Shown one piece after another: positions 47,370 through 56,120 of a DNA stretch of 64,000 bases. Under the pieces are notes generated by a model. That model saw only the letters and a list, made by a program, of their open reading frames with translations. It made no database searches and was not told where the DNA came from. Position numbers and translations under genes: made by a program. This DNA is from Burkholderiales bacterium. Its GTDB lineage: Bacteria > Pseudomonadota > Gammaproteobacteria > Burkholderiales > Ga0077523. The stretch spans positions 62,001 through 126,000 of the forward strand of contig JALHMS010000011.1 in NCBI GenBank assembly GCA_022843925.1, in the 5' to 3' direction. The first letter of the stretch is position 1. Each line of letters opens with the position of its first letter.

Positions 47370-48281
47370 ATGACATTCCGACTGCGATGGTCGATCGTTG
47401 CCGCGCTTGCGCTGGTGTCGACAGGCTGCTCCGTCCAGGACCTCGTGCTCCGTCGTGTCGCCGATGCGGCCGCCGGAGAGGCTGGCGTCTTCGCATCGGA
47501 GTCCGACGTGGTGCTCGCCGGTGCAGCGATCCCTGCGGCGCTCAAGGCCAACGAGGCGCTGCTGGTCCGACAGCCCACGCACCAAGGCCTCCTCCTGTCC
47601 GCTGCCAGGGGCTTCACGCAGTACGCCTACGCGTTCGTGCAACTGCCTGCCGACGAGCTGGAAGCAGCTGACCTCCAGGGCGCCTATCGCGAACGTCAGC
47701 GTGCCTTGCGCTTGTATCAGAGGGCGCGCGACTACGGCCTGCGGGGGCTGCGACTGGACGGCACCGCGCAGGCCGGGGTGCTCCGGCGCGCGCCGGCCAC
47801 GGCACTCGCCGCCATGGGACGGGCCGACGCGGAACTGCTGTACTGGACGTCCGCGGCATGGGCGGCTGCCGTAGCGCTGGCGAAGGACGATCCGGAAATG
47901 CTCGCCGCGCTGCCCATCGTCGAGGCCATCGCAGCGCGCGCAGACGCCCTCGCTCCCGATCTCGATCGAGGTGCGCTCCAGGTCTTCCTCATCTCGTTCG
48001 AGACTTCACGTCCCGGCGCCACGGCAGGGTCCCTCGTACAGGCGCGCGAGCGCTTCCGGAAGGCCGTGCGACTGTCGCAGGGCAGGCAGGCCGCGCCGTT
48101 CGTCGCACTGGCCGAAGCCGTGGCCGAGCGCCATGGCGAACCTGCCGAGTTCGACGAGCTGCTGCGGTCCGCGCTCGCGGTGGACCCCGACGCCACGCCC
48201 GAGTGGCGTCTCTCCAATCACATCGCGCAGCGGCGTGCCCGCTGGCTGTCGACGCAGAAAGACCTCTTCTTCCCGGAGTGA
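47370..48281 (+). CDS. TRAP transporter TatT-like lipoprotein
   Basis: A 303-residue protein with a lipoprotein signal (ALALVSTGCS; Cys about residue 20), then an all-helical body with tetratricopeptide-like repeats, as in TatT (T component) of TRAP systems, which gather the ligand-binding protein in the periplasm. ADELLYWTSAAWAAAVALAKDDPEMLAALP is characteristic in outline. It starts a three-gene TRAP operon, eight bases before dctP. Confidence 0.83.
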   Translation: MTFRLRWSIVAALALVSTGCSVQDLVLRRVADAAAGEAGVFASESDVVLAGAAIPAALKANEALLVRQPTHQGLLLSAARGFTQYAYAFVQLPADELEAADLQGAYRERQRALRLYQRARDYGLRGLRLDGTAQAGVLRRAPATALAAMGRADAELLYWTSAAWAAAVALAKDDPEMLAALPIVEAIAARADALAPDLDRGALQVFLISFETSRPGATAGSLVQARERFRKAVRLSQGRQAAPFVALAEAVAERHGEPAEFDELLRSALAVDPDATPEWRLSNHIAQRRARWLSTQKDLFFPE

Positions 48282-48288
48282 TCCGTCA

Positions 48289-49311
48289 GTGAAATCCATC
48301 GCGCTCCTGTGCGTCGCCTGTGCGGCGGCGTGCCTCTTCGCCTTCCTGCCTCGCGTCGGCGCCGCCGAACCCTCGACGCTCAAGATGTCCACGATCGCCC
48401 CCAAGGGCTCGATCTATCACCGCGTGCTGCAGGAGGTGGGCGAGGCCTTCAAGGGGAACCGCGGCACTGCCGCCCGCGCCATCGTGTACCCCGACGGTGT
48501 GCAGGGCACGGAGTCGGACGTCGTGCGCCGGTTGCGCATCGGCCAACTGGATGCGGCGCTGCTCACCGTGATGGGGTTGAAGGAGATCGACGCCTCGCTG
48601 ACGGCGCTGCAGTTCATGCCCATGGTGTTCCGCTCGTGGGAGGAGGTGGATCTCGTCCGGAACCGGCTGCGCAACGTGTTCGAGGCGCAACTTGCGAAGA
48701 AGGGCTTCGTCGTGCTCTTCTGGGGCGACGCCGGCTGGGTGCACTTCTTCAGCAAGACGCCCATGGCGATGCCCGAGGATTTCAAGCGGGCGCGCATCTT
48801 CGTCTGGGAGGGCGACGGCCCGCAGATGGCGCTCATGAAGGGCATCGGCTATTCGCCGGTCGGATTGCCCGTGGCCGACATGCTGCCGTCGCTGGAGACC
48901 GGGATGATCGATACGGTCCCGATGGTCCCCGTGTGGGCGCTGGCGGGTCAGTTCGACCGCGTGACGCCGCACATGCTCGCGGTGAAGTGGGTGCCGATCG
49001 TCGGCGCGGCGGTGATGCGCCAGGCCACGTTCGATGCGCTGAGCCCTGCCACCCGCGAGGCCGTCATGCAGGCCTCGGCGAAGGCGGCGGCCCAGCTCCA
49101 GGCGCATCGCGTGACCCAGGACGAGGAGTCGCTGCGCGCCATGCAGGCGCGCGGGCTGCGCATCCAGCCCGCGACCCCCGAGATCGAGGCCGCATGGCGC
49201 GGTTTCGCCTCGAAAGTGTGGCCGCAGGTCCGCGGGGCGATGGTGCCTGCCGAGACGTTCGATCAGGTGCAGGCGATCCTGACCGAGTACCGCGCAAGCA
49301 AGCGGCCGTGA
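48289..49311 (+). CDS. TRAP transporter solute-binding protein (DctP family)
   Basis: A 340-residue periplasmic binding protein with a signal peptide (LLCVACAAACLFAFLPRVGAAE). Conserved features: LKMSTIAPKGSIYHR at the start of the mature chain, FKGNRGTAARAIVYPDG, DAALLTVMGL, and the carboxylate-clamp Arg region FKRARIFVWEGDGPQ. The start is GTG 48289. The ligand is likely a carboxylate, but the binding Arg alone does not identify it. Its stop TGA overlaps a GTG codon of the permease gene. Confidence 0.88.
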   Translation: MKSIALLCVACAAACLFAFLPRVGAAEPSTLKMSTIAPKGSIYHRVLQEVGEAFKGNRGTAARAIVYPDGVQGTESDVVRRLRIGQLDAALLTVMGLKEIDASLTALQFMPMVFRSWEEVDLVRNRLRNVFEAQLAKKGFVVLFWGDAGWVHFFSKTPMAMPEDFKRARIFVWEGDGPQMALMKGIGYSPVGLPVADMLPSLETGMIDTVPMVPVWALAGQFDRVTPHMLAVKWVPIVGAAVMRQATFDALSPATREAVMQASAKAAAQLQAHRVTQDEESLRAMQARGLRIQPATPEIEAAWRGFASKVWPQVRGAMVPAETFDQVQAILTEYRASKRP

Positions 49312-49313
49312 CG

Positions 49314-51143
49314 ATGCCCGCGGTTCCCGCGGCCAGCCCGGCGCATCCCGGCGCGTTCCACCGGTTCGAGAACGTGGTGGTCGCATGCCTCTTCGCGCTG
49401 ACCGTGCTGCTGCCCATCCTCGAGATCGGCCTGCGCGCCTTCCTGCACGTCGGCATCGAGAACCTCGCGAACCTGGTCCAGCACATCACCCTCGTGGTGG
49501 GGATGCTGGGCGCCGCGGTCGCTGCACGGGAGGGGCGCCTGCTCACGCTGGCCGTCGCGGGCTTCCTGAAGGGGCGCGCGGCTGTCGTGGCGAAGTCGGG
49601 AAGTGCCGTCGTCGCCGTGGCCGTGGCGGTGCTCCTGGCCCTGGCTGCGCTGGAATTCATCGGCGTGGAGCGTTCCGCCGGCGCCACGCTCGCTTACGGC
49701 GTGCCGGTGTGGATCGTGCAGGCTGCGATCCCGCTCGGATTCGTCGTGATCGCGTGGCGGCTCGTGACCACCTCGTCCGCGTCGTCGGGGAGGCGGGCGG
49801 CGGTCACCGCTGCGGCCACCGGCCTCGTGGCCATGGTGTGGTGGAGCGGATTGTCGCCCGATGCGATCACGGTCCCCGCCATCGTCGTCATCCTGGTCGC
49901 GACGGTGTTCGGTGCCCCCGTGTTCGTGGCCATCGGCGGCATCGCGCTCGTGCTCCTGACGGGCGACGGCGTACCCGCCGCATCGGTGGCGCTCAACCAC
50001 TACGGCCTCGTCTCGAACCCTACGCTGCCCGCGATTCCCATCTTCACGCTGGCCGGATACCTCCTCGCGGAGAGCCGCGCACCGAACCGGCTGCTGGAAG
50101 TGTTCGACGCGTTCTTCGGCCGGATGCGCGGCGGCGCGGCCATCGCCGCCGTGCTGGCGAGCACCTTCTTCACCTGCTTCACCGGCGCCTCGGGCGTCTC
50201 GATCCTGACGCTGGGCGGGCTCGTGATGCCGCTCCTGCTCGCGCAAGGCATGGCCCCCCGTCACGCGCTCGGGCTGGTGACGTCCGCGGGCCTGCCGGGG
50301 GTGATCCTCATGCCGGCGCTCCCGCTCCTCCTGTACGCGATCGTGGCCGGGCAGAGCATCGAGGACATGTTCCGTGCGGGTCTGCTGCCGGCGCTGCTGA
50401 TGCTGGTGCTCGTGTCGATCTGGGGAGTCCGTGCACAGGGCCGTTCGACGGCCCCACGCACGGCGTTCTCGTGGTCGCGCGCACGGCAGGCGCTCGCCGC
50501 TGCGAAGTGGGAACTGACCATGCCCTTCGTGCCGATCCTCCTGCTCGCGACCTCCGTGGCGACGCCCGTCGAGGCCGCTGCCTTCACCGCGGCGTACGCG
50601 GCCTTCATCGTCACCGTCGTCCATCGCGATCTGCGGATCCGGACCGATCTGCCGCGGGTGGCCACCGAGTGCGCGCTGATGATCGGCGGGATCCTGCTGG
50701 TGCTGGGTGTGGCGATGGCCCTCACCAACTATCTGGTCGACGCCGAGATCCCCGTCCGGGTCGTCGAATGGGTGACGTCCCACATCGAATCGCGCTGGGT
50801 CTTCCTGCTGGCGTTGAACGTCGCGCTGCTGCTGGCGGGCTGCGTGATGGATGCCTACACCGCCATCGTCGTGCTCGTGCCGCTCGTGGCGCCGCTCGGG
50901 GTCGCGCTCGGCGTGCATCCGGCGCATCTGGGCATCATCTTCCTGGCCAATCTCGAGATCGGCTACCTCACGCCGCCCGTGGGGATGAACCTGTTCTTCT
51001 CGTCGTACCGGTTCGGGCAACCCATCGGCACGGTGTTCACGGCCATCCTGCCGGTCCTGGGATGGCTCATGGCTGCACTCCTCCTGATCACCTACGTGCC
51101 CTGGCTGAGCACCGCCCTGCTGCAAGGGGCGTCTGCGCATTGA
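49314..51143 (+). CDS. fused TRAP permease (DctQ-DctM)
   Basis: A 609-residue inner-membrane protein in which the small DctQ subunit (four helices, residues about 20-180; LVQHITLVVGMLGAAVAARE is typical) is fused to the large DctM subunit. DctM has about 12 helices with GLVSNPTLPAIPIFTLAGYL, FTGASGVSILTLGGLVMP and, near the end, NLEIGYLTPPVGMNLFFSS. Such DctQM fusions are common. ATG 49314 lies three bases after the dctP stop; a GTG at 49308 in the same frame, overlapping that stop (GTGA), is an alternative. It is driven by a sodium gradient in known relatives. Confidence 0.88.
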   Translation: MPAVPAASPAHPGAFHRFENVVVACLFALTVLLPILEIGLRAFLHVGIENLANLVQHITLVVGMLGAAVAAREGRLLTLAVAGFLKGRAAVVAKSGSAVVAVAVAVLLALAALEFIGVERSAGATLAYGVPVWIVQAAIPLGFVVIAWRLVTTSSASSGRRAAVTAAATGLVAMVWWSGLSPDAITVPAIVVILVATVFGAPVFVAIGGIALVLLTGDGVPAASVALNHYGLVSNPTLPAIPIFTLAGYLLAESRAPNRLLEVFDAFFGRMRGGAAIAAVLASTFFTCFTGASGVSILTLGGLVMPLLLAQGMAPRHALGLVTSAGLPGVILMPALPLLLYAIVAGQSIEDMFRAGLLPALLMLVLVSIWGVRAQGRSTAPRTAFSWSRARQALAAAKWELTMPFVPILLLATSVATPVEAAAFTAAYAAFIVTVVHRDLRIRTDLPRVATECALMIGGILLVLGVAMALTNYLVDAEIPVRVVEWVTSHIESRWVFLLALNVALLLAGCVMDAYTAIVVLVPLVAPLGVALGVHPAHLGIIFLANLEIGYLTPPVGMNLFFSSYRFGQPIGTVFTAILPVLGWLMAALLLITYVPWLSTALLQGASAH

Positions 51144-51171
51144 AGGTGGTGGGGAAGCACTGCACCCGCCG

Positions 51172-52368
51172 TCATCGGGGAACGGGACAGGCCGCCTCGT
51201 GCAGCACCGATTCGAGGTTGCCGACGATGTCGCTCCAGTCGAGGCGTTGGGCGTCCACAGCCGCCCTCGCGCCGAGTGCGGTGGCCCGGGCCATGTCGCC
51301 GGCGAGGGCGGCCGCCTCCGAGATGAAGCGCTCCGGGTCGTCCAGCGGCGCCAGGATGCCGTTCTCGCCCTGACGGATGTGCTGACGGGCGGCACCATAG
51401 TCGAAGGCCACCACGGCCAGCCCGCACGCCATCGCCTCGACCGTCACGTTGCCGTAGGTCTCGGTCCGACTCGGGAAGATGAAGATGTCGCCGGAGGCGA
51501 TGTGTCTTGCCAGTTCCGTGCCGCGCTGCATGCCCGGGAAGACCGCGTACGGCATCCGCCGCTCCATCCCGGCGCGGGAGGGCCCGTCGCCCACGACCAC
51601 GAACTTCGCGGTCGGGACCCGCCGGCGGATGGCTTCGAAGGTGAGCGCGATCATCTCCGGGTCCTTCTCCGGCGCCAGGCGTCCCATGTGGAGCACCACG
51701 GGGTCGCTGTTCCGGGCGCCCCACAACGTCCGAAGCCCGGCGCTCCTGCGCGCCGCCGTGAACACCTGGGTGTCGACCCCACGCGAGATCACGCGGACGT
51801 TCCGGAAACCGTCGTGCGTCAGCGCGGTCCGCATGGCCTCGGTGGGCACGAGCGTTGCGCGTGTCCGGTTGTGGAAGCCGCGGAGATAGGCGAGCACGGG
51901 CGTCTTCAGCCATCCGACGCCGTAGTGCTGGCTGTAGGCGTGGAAGTTCGTCCGGAAGTCCGAGACCACCGGCAGCCCGAGCTTCGTCGCAGCCTGCAGG
52001 GCGGACCAGCCGAGGGGGCCTTCCGTCACGATGTGGACGATGTCCGGTCGTTGCGCCTGCCACATCCGGTGCAGCCTCCGCGGGGCGGGCAGTCCCATCT
52101 TCAGTTGCGGGTATCCGGGGATCGGCACGCCCTGCGTGAGGACTTCCTCGAAGCGCGCGTCCGCCCGCGGTACCTCCGTCGGCTTCTGCCGCGGACGTAT
52201 CAACTGGATCGTGTGATCCCGATGGCGCAGACCCTCGACGAAGTGGGCGGCGGTGATCGCGACGCCGTTCACTTCCGGCGTGTACGTCTCCGTCACCACT
52301 GCGATGCGCAGCAGCGTGCGTCGGCCTGCTGTCTCGTCGACCCGTAGGGGGATGGCGTCTCTCTGCAT
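51172..52368 (-). CDS. GT4-family glycosyltransferase (Agt-like)
   Basis: A 398-residue GT-B fold transferase. The start IAVVTETYTPEVNGVAITA is the acceptor-side loop, VTEGPLGWSALQAA and SDFRTNFHAYSQHYGVGWL continue the N-domain, and the donor-binding motif SRTETYGNVTVEAMACGLAV carries the E-x7-E pair (about residues 305-313). Proteins of this form, next to PlcP-type phosphoesterases, include the diacylglycerol glycosyltransferase Agt of Agrobacterium-type bacteria. GAGGAG lies eight bases before ATG 52368. A PhoB-box-like repeat lies 50 bases upstream. I infer glycolipid synthesis during phosphate starvation; other GT4 acceptors are possible. Confidence 0.85.
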   Translation of the reverse strand: MQRDAIPLRVDETAGRRTLLRIAVVTETYTPEVNGVAITAAHFVEGLRHRDHTIQLIRPRQKPTEVPRADARFEEVLTQGVPIPGYPQLKMGLPAPRRLHRMWQAQRPDIVHIVTEGPLGWSALQAATKLGLPVVSDFRTNFHAYSQHYGVGWLKTPVLAYLRGFHNRTRATLVPTEAMRTALTHDGFRNVRVISRGVDTQVFTAARRSAGLRTLWGARNSDPVVLHMGRLAPEKDPEMIALTFEAIRRRVPTAKFVVVGDGPSRAGMERRMPYAVFPGMQRGTELARHIASGDIFIFPSRTETYGNVTVEAMACGLAVVAFDYGAARQHIRQGENGILAPLDDPERFISEAAALAGDMARATALGARAAVDAQRLDWSDIVGNLESVLHEAACPVPR

Positions 52369-52418
52369 GGCGCGGCTCCTCAGATGCGCGCACGGTGCCA
52401 TCCCTTCGCGAAAATCCG

Positions 52419-52436
52419 ATGACGCTCCCGTGACAA
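52419..52436 (-). promoter_or_regulatory. candidate PhoB box upstream of the glycosyltransferase
   Basis: On the minus strand TTGTCAC-GGGA-GCGTCAT gives two seven-base half sites, each matching CTGTCAT at five positions, at the 11-base period expected of a PhoB site. It lies 50 bases before the ATG and in the same direction. Confidence 0.45.
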
Positions 52437-52517
52437 TCCGACTGCGAAGGCCTCGAGACGGGTCGCCGGCACCGTCGTGATCCGATCGGCTGACGGCGCC
52501 CGATTCGCATCGAAATT

Positions 52518-52546
52518 CCGTCACGACTTGCGCGACGAGTTGTCAC
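52518..52546 (+). promoter_or_regulatory. candidate degenerate PhoB box upstream of the membrane protein
   Basis: CCGTCAC, TGCGCGA and TTGTCAC are three seven-base units separated by four bases each, so the two good TCAC units are 22 (2 x 11) bases apart; the middle unit is poor. It lies 59 bases before ATG 52606. This is the weakest of the four sites. Confidence 0.3.
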
Positions 52547-52605
52547 GAAGGCTTCGTACGGTGACGGGATGCGACCGACGGGTGTCGCGTACCCACGAGG
52601 ACCCC

Positions 52606-53214
52606 ATGAAAGAATTCCTGCACGCCCTCGAAGTACAACGCTGGGACGATCACCGCTTCTATCATCACAGCCGGATCAACCAGTCGCTGCACTTCATCAG
52701 CGCCGCGAGTTTCATCGTGGCGTACGCCTTCCTGTTCGTGGATCCCGCCGTGTCGGCGCTGATCGGCTGGTTGTTCTCGATGACCACGCGACAGTCCGGC
52801 CACTTCTTCTTCGAGCCGCTCGGCTACGACGAGGTGAACCAGGTGACCAACGAGTACAAGGAAGCCGTGAAGGTGGGTTACAACCTGAAGCGGAAGGCCG
52901 TGCTGATCGGCGTGTGGGCGCTTTCGCCCCTCGTGCTGCTGCTGGACCCGTCGCTATCCGGACTGGTGACACCGCACGAAACCGCCTGGGGATTCGTGCA
53001 CAACGTCGGGTACATCTGGCTCGCGCTCGGTGTGGCCGGCCTCCTGTTCCGGACCGTGCACCTCTTCTTCCTGCGCGACGTGCAGACGGGTCTCATCTGG
53101 ATGATCAAGATCCTGACCGATCCGTTCCACGATCTCTGGCTTTATCGCAAGTCACCGCTCCATCTTCTGCGCGGCGAGCTGATCGATCCGATGACGCACG
53201 CGCAACGCCATTGA
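52606..53214 (+). CDS. DUF962/Mpo1-like membrane protein
   Basis: A 202-residue inner-membrane protein with about four hydrophobic segments. The start HHSRINQSLHFISAASFIVA and the later RQSGHFFFEPLGY resemble the HxxxxNxxxHF and GHxxFE metal-binding blocks of DUF962/Mpo1 proteins, which oxidise 2-hydroxy fatty acids in yeast. The last 40 residues form a cytoplasmic tail (LTDPFHDLWLYRKSPLHLLR). It is divergent from the glycosyltransferase and convergent with the aminotransferase. The family call is tentative; the gene call is firm. A role in lipid metabolism would suit its neighbours. Confidence 0.8.
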   Translation: MKEFLHALEVQRWDDHRFYHHSRINQSLHFISAASFIVAYAFLFVDPAVSALIGWLFSMTTRQSGHFFFEPLGYDEVNQVTNEYKEAVKVGYNLKRKAVLIGVWALSPLVLLLDPSLSGLVTPHETAWGFVHNVGYIWLALGVAGLLFRTVHLFFLRDVQTGLIWMIKILTDPFHDLWLYRKSPLHLLRGELIDPMTHAQRH

Positions 53215-53233
53215 GCCTGTTCCGGTATCGCGC

Positions 53234-54895
53234 TCACCCGAGCCGGTGCCGGAGCATCTCCCGGAGCACGTTGCGGCGGATCTTCCGCGCGGTGACTTCT
53301 TGACTCGTCCACCACCATCCGTCGCGGCGCATCGCCAGGGCTGCCGCGACGAATCGCTCGGCGACCGCATCGAAATCGGCATCGGAGTAGTTGAGGCTGA
53401 AGATCAGCCGGCCGGTGCCGACCCAGCTGAGTGCGAGGCCCTCGGCACGGAGGTAGTACTGCAGCATCCAGTGGTACCTCGAGGGCTGTGTGAAGCCGAC
53501 CGACCAGATCGACGACAGGTTGGCCACGCGCAGCGGCAGGCGGGCCTCAGCCAGACGGGCGTTGAGATCGGCGGCGCGCGCATTCCACCGGTCGTCGAGG
53601 CCCTGGTAGATCGCGCGGATATCGTCGTCCTCGATGCGCTCCAGGAAGCACTGCATGGCGCCCATCACGTACGGATGGGCGTTGAAGGTGCCGCGCGCGA
53701 AGCAGATGTCCGCCGGCCGGTCGTCACGAAAGCGCTTCATCACCGCGTGCTTTCCGCACAGGACGCCGATGGGGAATCCGCCCGCGACGGTCTTCCCGTA
53801 GGTCACCATGTCGGCACCCACGCCGTAGTACTCCTGGGCGCCCCCCGGCGCGAGCCGGAAGCCGACGAACACCTCGTCGAAGATGAGCACGATGCCGCGC
53901 GCCGTACAGACCTCGCGCAGCCTGCGCAGCCACGCGGCGTAGGCCTCTCGGTCGATGCCGCGCACGTCACGGCCATGGACGAGCGAGCCGTCGCCGGGCG
54001 CGGAAGCGTTCGGATGCAGTGCCTGCAGCGGGTTCACCAGCACGCAGGCGATGTCCTTTCGGGTGCTGAGCACGTGCAGCGCCTTGTCGTCGAGATCCTT
54101 CAGCGTGTAGGTCTCGCGCGCCGGCACCGGATTGCCCACGCCGGGTTGCACGTCGCCCCACCAGCCGTGATAGGCCCCGCAGAACCGCACGACGTGGGTC
54201 CGCTTCGTGTGGTAGCGGGCGAGGCGGACTGCCTGCATCACGGCCTCCGTGCCGGACATGTGGAACGACACCTCGTCCATACCGGAGATCGCGCGCAGCC
54301 TCCGCACGTTGTAGGCGACCGAGGGATGGTAGGCACCGAGCACCGGACCGAGCGATGCGGCGATCGCGCTGCCGCGCGCCATGCAGTCCTTGTAGAAGTC
54401 CACGCCGAACACGTTGACGCCGTACGACCCGGTGAGATCGTAGAACTCGTTCCCGTCCAGATCGACGACCTTGACGCCCGATGCCGACTGCACGAATGCA
54501 CCCGCGTCGAGACGGCGGCGGAGGTGCCGGCTGAACTGGAACGGCACTCGGTAGGCGCCAGTGAACTGGAGATCCGATACGCCTTCCCGGGTCTCGCCGG
54601 TGAGCTGCGCCGTCTTCGCGAACCGGGTCCGATACAGCGCCGCGAGGCGATCGAACCCCGCCATGCGCCGGCTCACGAAATCCGGGGGGGCGTCGTCGGC
54701 TCGGAAGAAACGTTCGCCCTCGAATTCGTAGTAGGGAACGAACTTGGCCAGGGTCCGGCTCATGCGGGCGTGGCCCGCCAGAGACCGATGCTTCGCGCGC
54801 GACAGCGCGATGCGCGCCTTCAGTTTCGGGGTGACGGCGGCAAGTGTTGCCGCGCCGAGCAGGGAGAGGGCAAGGGTCGAGTCCATGCGTAGCAT
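53234..54895 (-). CDS. class III aminotransferase (glutamate-1-semialdehyde aminotransferase-like)
   Basis: A 553-residue PLP enzyme. The fold-type I core has FHMSGTEAVMQAVRLARYHT, FCGAYHGWWGD, the PLP Asp in LIFDEVFVGFR and the Schiff-base Lys in TYGKTVAGGFPIG. It is about 120 residues longer than HemL, with an N-terminal extension that starts hydrophobic (STLALSLLGAATLAA) and continues KLKARIALSRAKHRSLAGHA, a block I recall from long aminotransferases of this type. The role is unknown; a polar lipid or polysaccharide amine is one guess. The ATG at 54895 lies only a few bases from the psd start on the other strand. Confidence 0.87.
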   Translation of the reverse strand: MLRMDSTLALSLLGAATLAAVTPKLKARIALSRAKHRSLAGHARMSRTLAKFVPYYEFEGERFFRADDAPPDFVSRRMAGFDRLAALYRTRFAKTAQLTGETREGVSDLQFTGAYRVPFQFSRHLRRRLDAGAFVQSASGVKVVDLDGNEFYDLTGSYGVNVFGVDFYKDCMARGSAIAASLGPVLGAYHPSVAYNVRRLRAISGMDEVSFHMSGTEAVMQAVRLARYHTKRTHVVRFCGAYHGWWGDVQPGVGNPVPARETYTLKDLDDKALHVLSTRKDIACVLVNPLQALHPNASAPGDGSLVHGRDVRGIDREAYAAWLRRLREVCTARGIVLIFDEVFVGFRLAPGGAQEYYGVGADMVTYGKTVAGGFPIGVLCGKHAVMKRFRDDRPADICFARGTFNAHPYVMGAMQCFLERIEDDDIRAIYQGLDDRWNARAADLNARLAEARLPLRVANLSSIWSVGFTQPSRYHWMLQYYLRAEGLALSWVGTGRLIFSLNYSDADFDAVAERFVAAALAMRRDGWWWTSQEVTARKIRRNVLREMLRHRLG

Positions 54896-54919
54896 TTACC
54901 AGTGTCGTTTTACGAATCC

Positions 54920-55801
54920 ATGACCATTCGAAACTCAATTCTTCGTATCGCCCAGCAGGAGGACCTCAATTTCCTCCTGACCAACCGCATTCCCCGACGT
55001 TGGCTGACGATGCTCATGGGGCGGTTCAGCCGGATCGAGCATCCGTGGGTGCGGGACCTGTCCATCGCGGTATGGCGCTTCTTCGGCGATCTCGATCTGT
55101 CGGAGGCGCGCGAGACCTCGTTCAAGAGCATGCACGACTGCTTCATCCGCGAGTTGAAGCCGGGCGTCCGACCGATAGACGCCGAAGCGTCCGTCCTCAC
55201 GAGTCCCAGCGACGGGATCGTCGGTGCTTGCGGGCAGGTCGCGGACGGCGTTGTGTTCCAGGCCAAGGGCTTCCCGTACCGGCTCCGCGATCTGCTGTGC
55301 GATCCAAGCCTCGAGGATCGCTATCGCGACGGCACGTATGTCACGTTGCGATTGACGTCGAACATGTATCACCGGTTCCACGCCCCCCACGATTGCCGCG
55401 TCCGGCGGGTGACGTACATCTCGGGGGACACCTGGAACGTGAACCCCATTGCGCTGAAGCGGGTGGAGCAGCTGTTCTGTCGGAACGAGCGGGCGGTCAT
55501 CCAGACGTGGATCGGTGAGTCCGAGCATCTCGTGACGCTGGTGCCTGTCGCGGCGATCCTCGTCGCGAGCATCCGGCTGCACTGCCTGGCGAGTCCGCTG
55601 CACCTGCGCTATCGCGGGCCGAACGTCATCGATTGCGATGCCGGTTACGCGAAGGGGCAGGAGATGGGGTGGTTCGAGCACGGCTCGACGATCATCGTGT
55701 TCGCGCCCCGCGGATTCACATTGGCGGCCGGGGTTCGGGACGGTGCCCGGATCCGGATGGGGGAGGCGCTGATGCGTCTTCCGACAGTAGCCAAGGGGTA
55801 G
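54920..55801 (+). CDS. psd: phosphatidylserine decarboxylase
   Basis: A 293-residue (as called) proenzyme that makes phosphatidylethanolamine at the inner membrane. TSPSDGIVGACGQV, RLTSNMYHRFHAPHDCRV with its catalytic His, TWNVNPIA, NERAVIQTW and VPVAAILVASI are the family blocks. The self-cleavage site is in FEHGSTIIVF, where the LGST of many enzymes is HGST; the Ser becomes the pyruvoyl group. It is a proteobacterial type (about 290-300 residues). Start choice is difficult: a GTG at 54902 and ATG at 54920 are in frame and neither has a good ribosome site. The divergent aminotransferase begins at 54886 or 54895, so the two genes leave almost no room for promoters. Confidence 0.9.
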   Translation: MTIRNSILRIAQQEDLNFLLTNRIPRRWLTMLMGRFSRIEHPWVRDLSIAVWRFFGDLDLSEARETSFKSMHDCFIRELKPGVRPIDAEASVLTSPSDGIVGACGQVADGVVFQAKGFPYRLRDLLCDPSLEDRYRDGTYVTLRLTSNMYHRFHAPHDCRVRRVTYISGDTWNVNPIALKRVEQLFCRNERAVIQTWIGESEHLVTLVPVAAILVASIRLHCLASPLHLRYRGPNVIDCDAGYAKGQEMGWFEHGSTIIVFAPRGFTLAAGVRDGARIRMGEALMRLPTVAKG

Positions 55802-55839
55802 GCCGGCCCGGTCGTCGGCGCAGCGGCGAATCCCGGAGT

Positions 55840-56069
55840 GCGGGCGTCGGGCGGAGCCCGACCCACGGGGGTTGTTTCCAGCGCTGACCGATCCAGTGTC
55901 GAAGGTGATCTCGTGGGTCGAGCTGCGCGCGACGCGGCACCGGCTTGGGCGTCGCAGTGAATCCAGGAACGCGGGCGTCGGGCGGAGCCCGACCCAAGGG
56001 GGTTGTTTCCAGCGCTGACCGATCCAGTGTCGAAGGTGATCTCGTGGGTCGAGCTGCGCGCGACGCGGC
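55840..56069 (+). repeat. pair of 99-bp direct repeats containing hairpins
   Basis: 55840-55938 and 55971-56069 are almost identical (one visible difference: CCCACGGG against CCCAAGGG), 131 bases apart. Each contains GTCGGGCGGAGCCCGAC, a perfect 7-base stem with GGA loop, and further on GACCCA...GTGGGTC arms that would enclose the rest. The pair fills the gap between psd and the convergent phosphoesterase (55802-56120), and nothing else is there. It is a different family from the array at 9317. Confidence 0.9.
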
Positions 56070-56120
56070 GTTGTCGTGAGCACCGCTGCATCCAATCGAG
56101 ACTGCGCACTGCAGCGCGCG

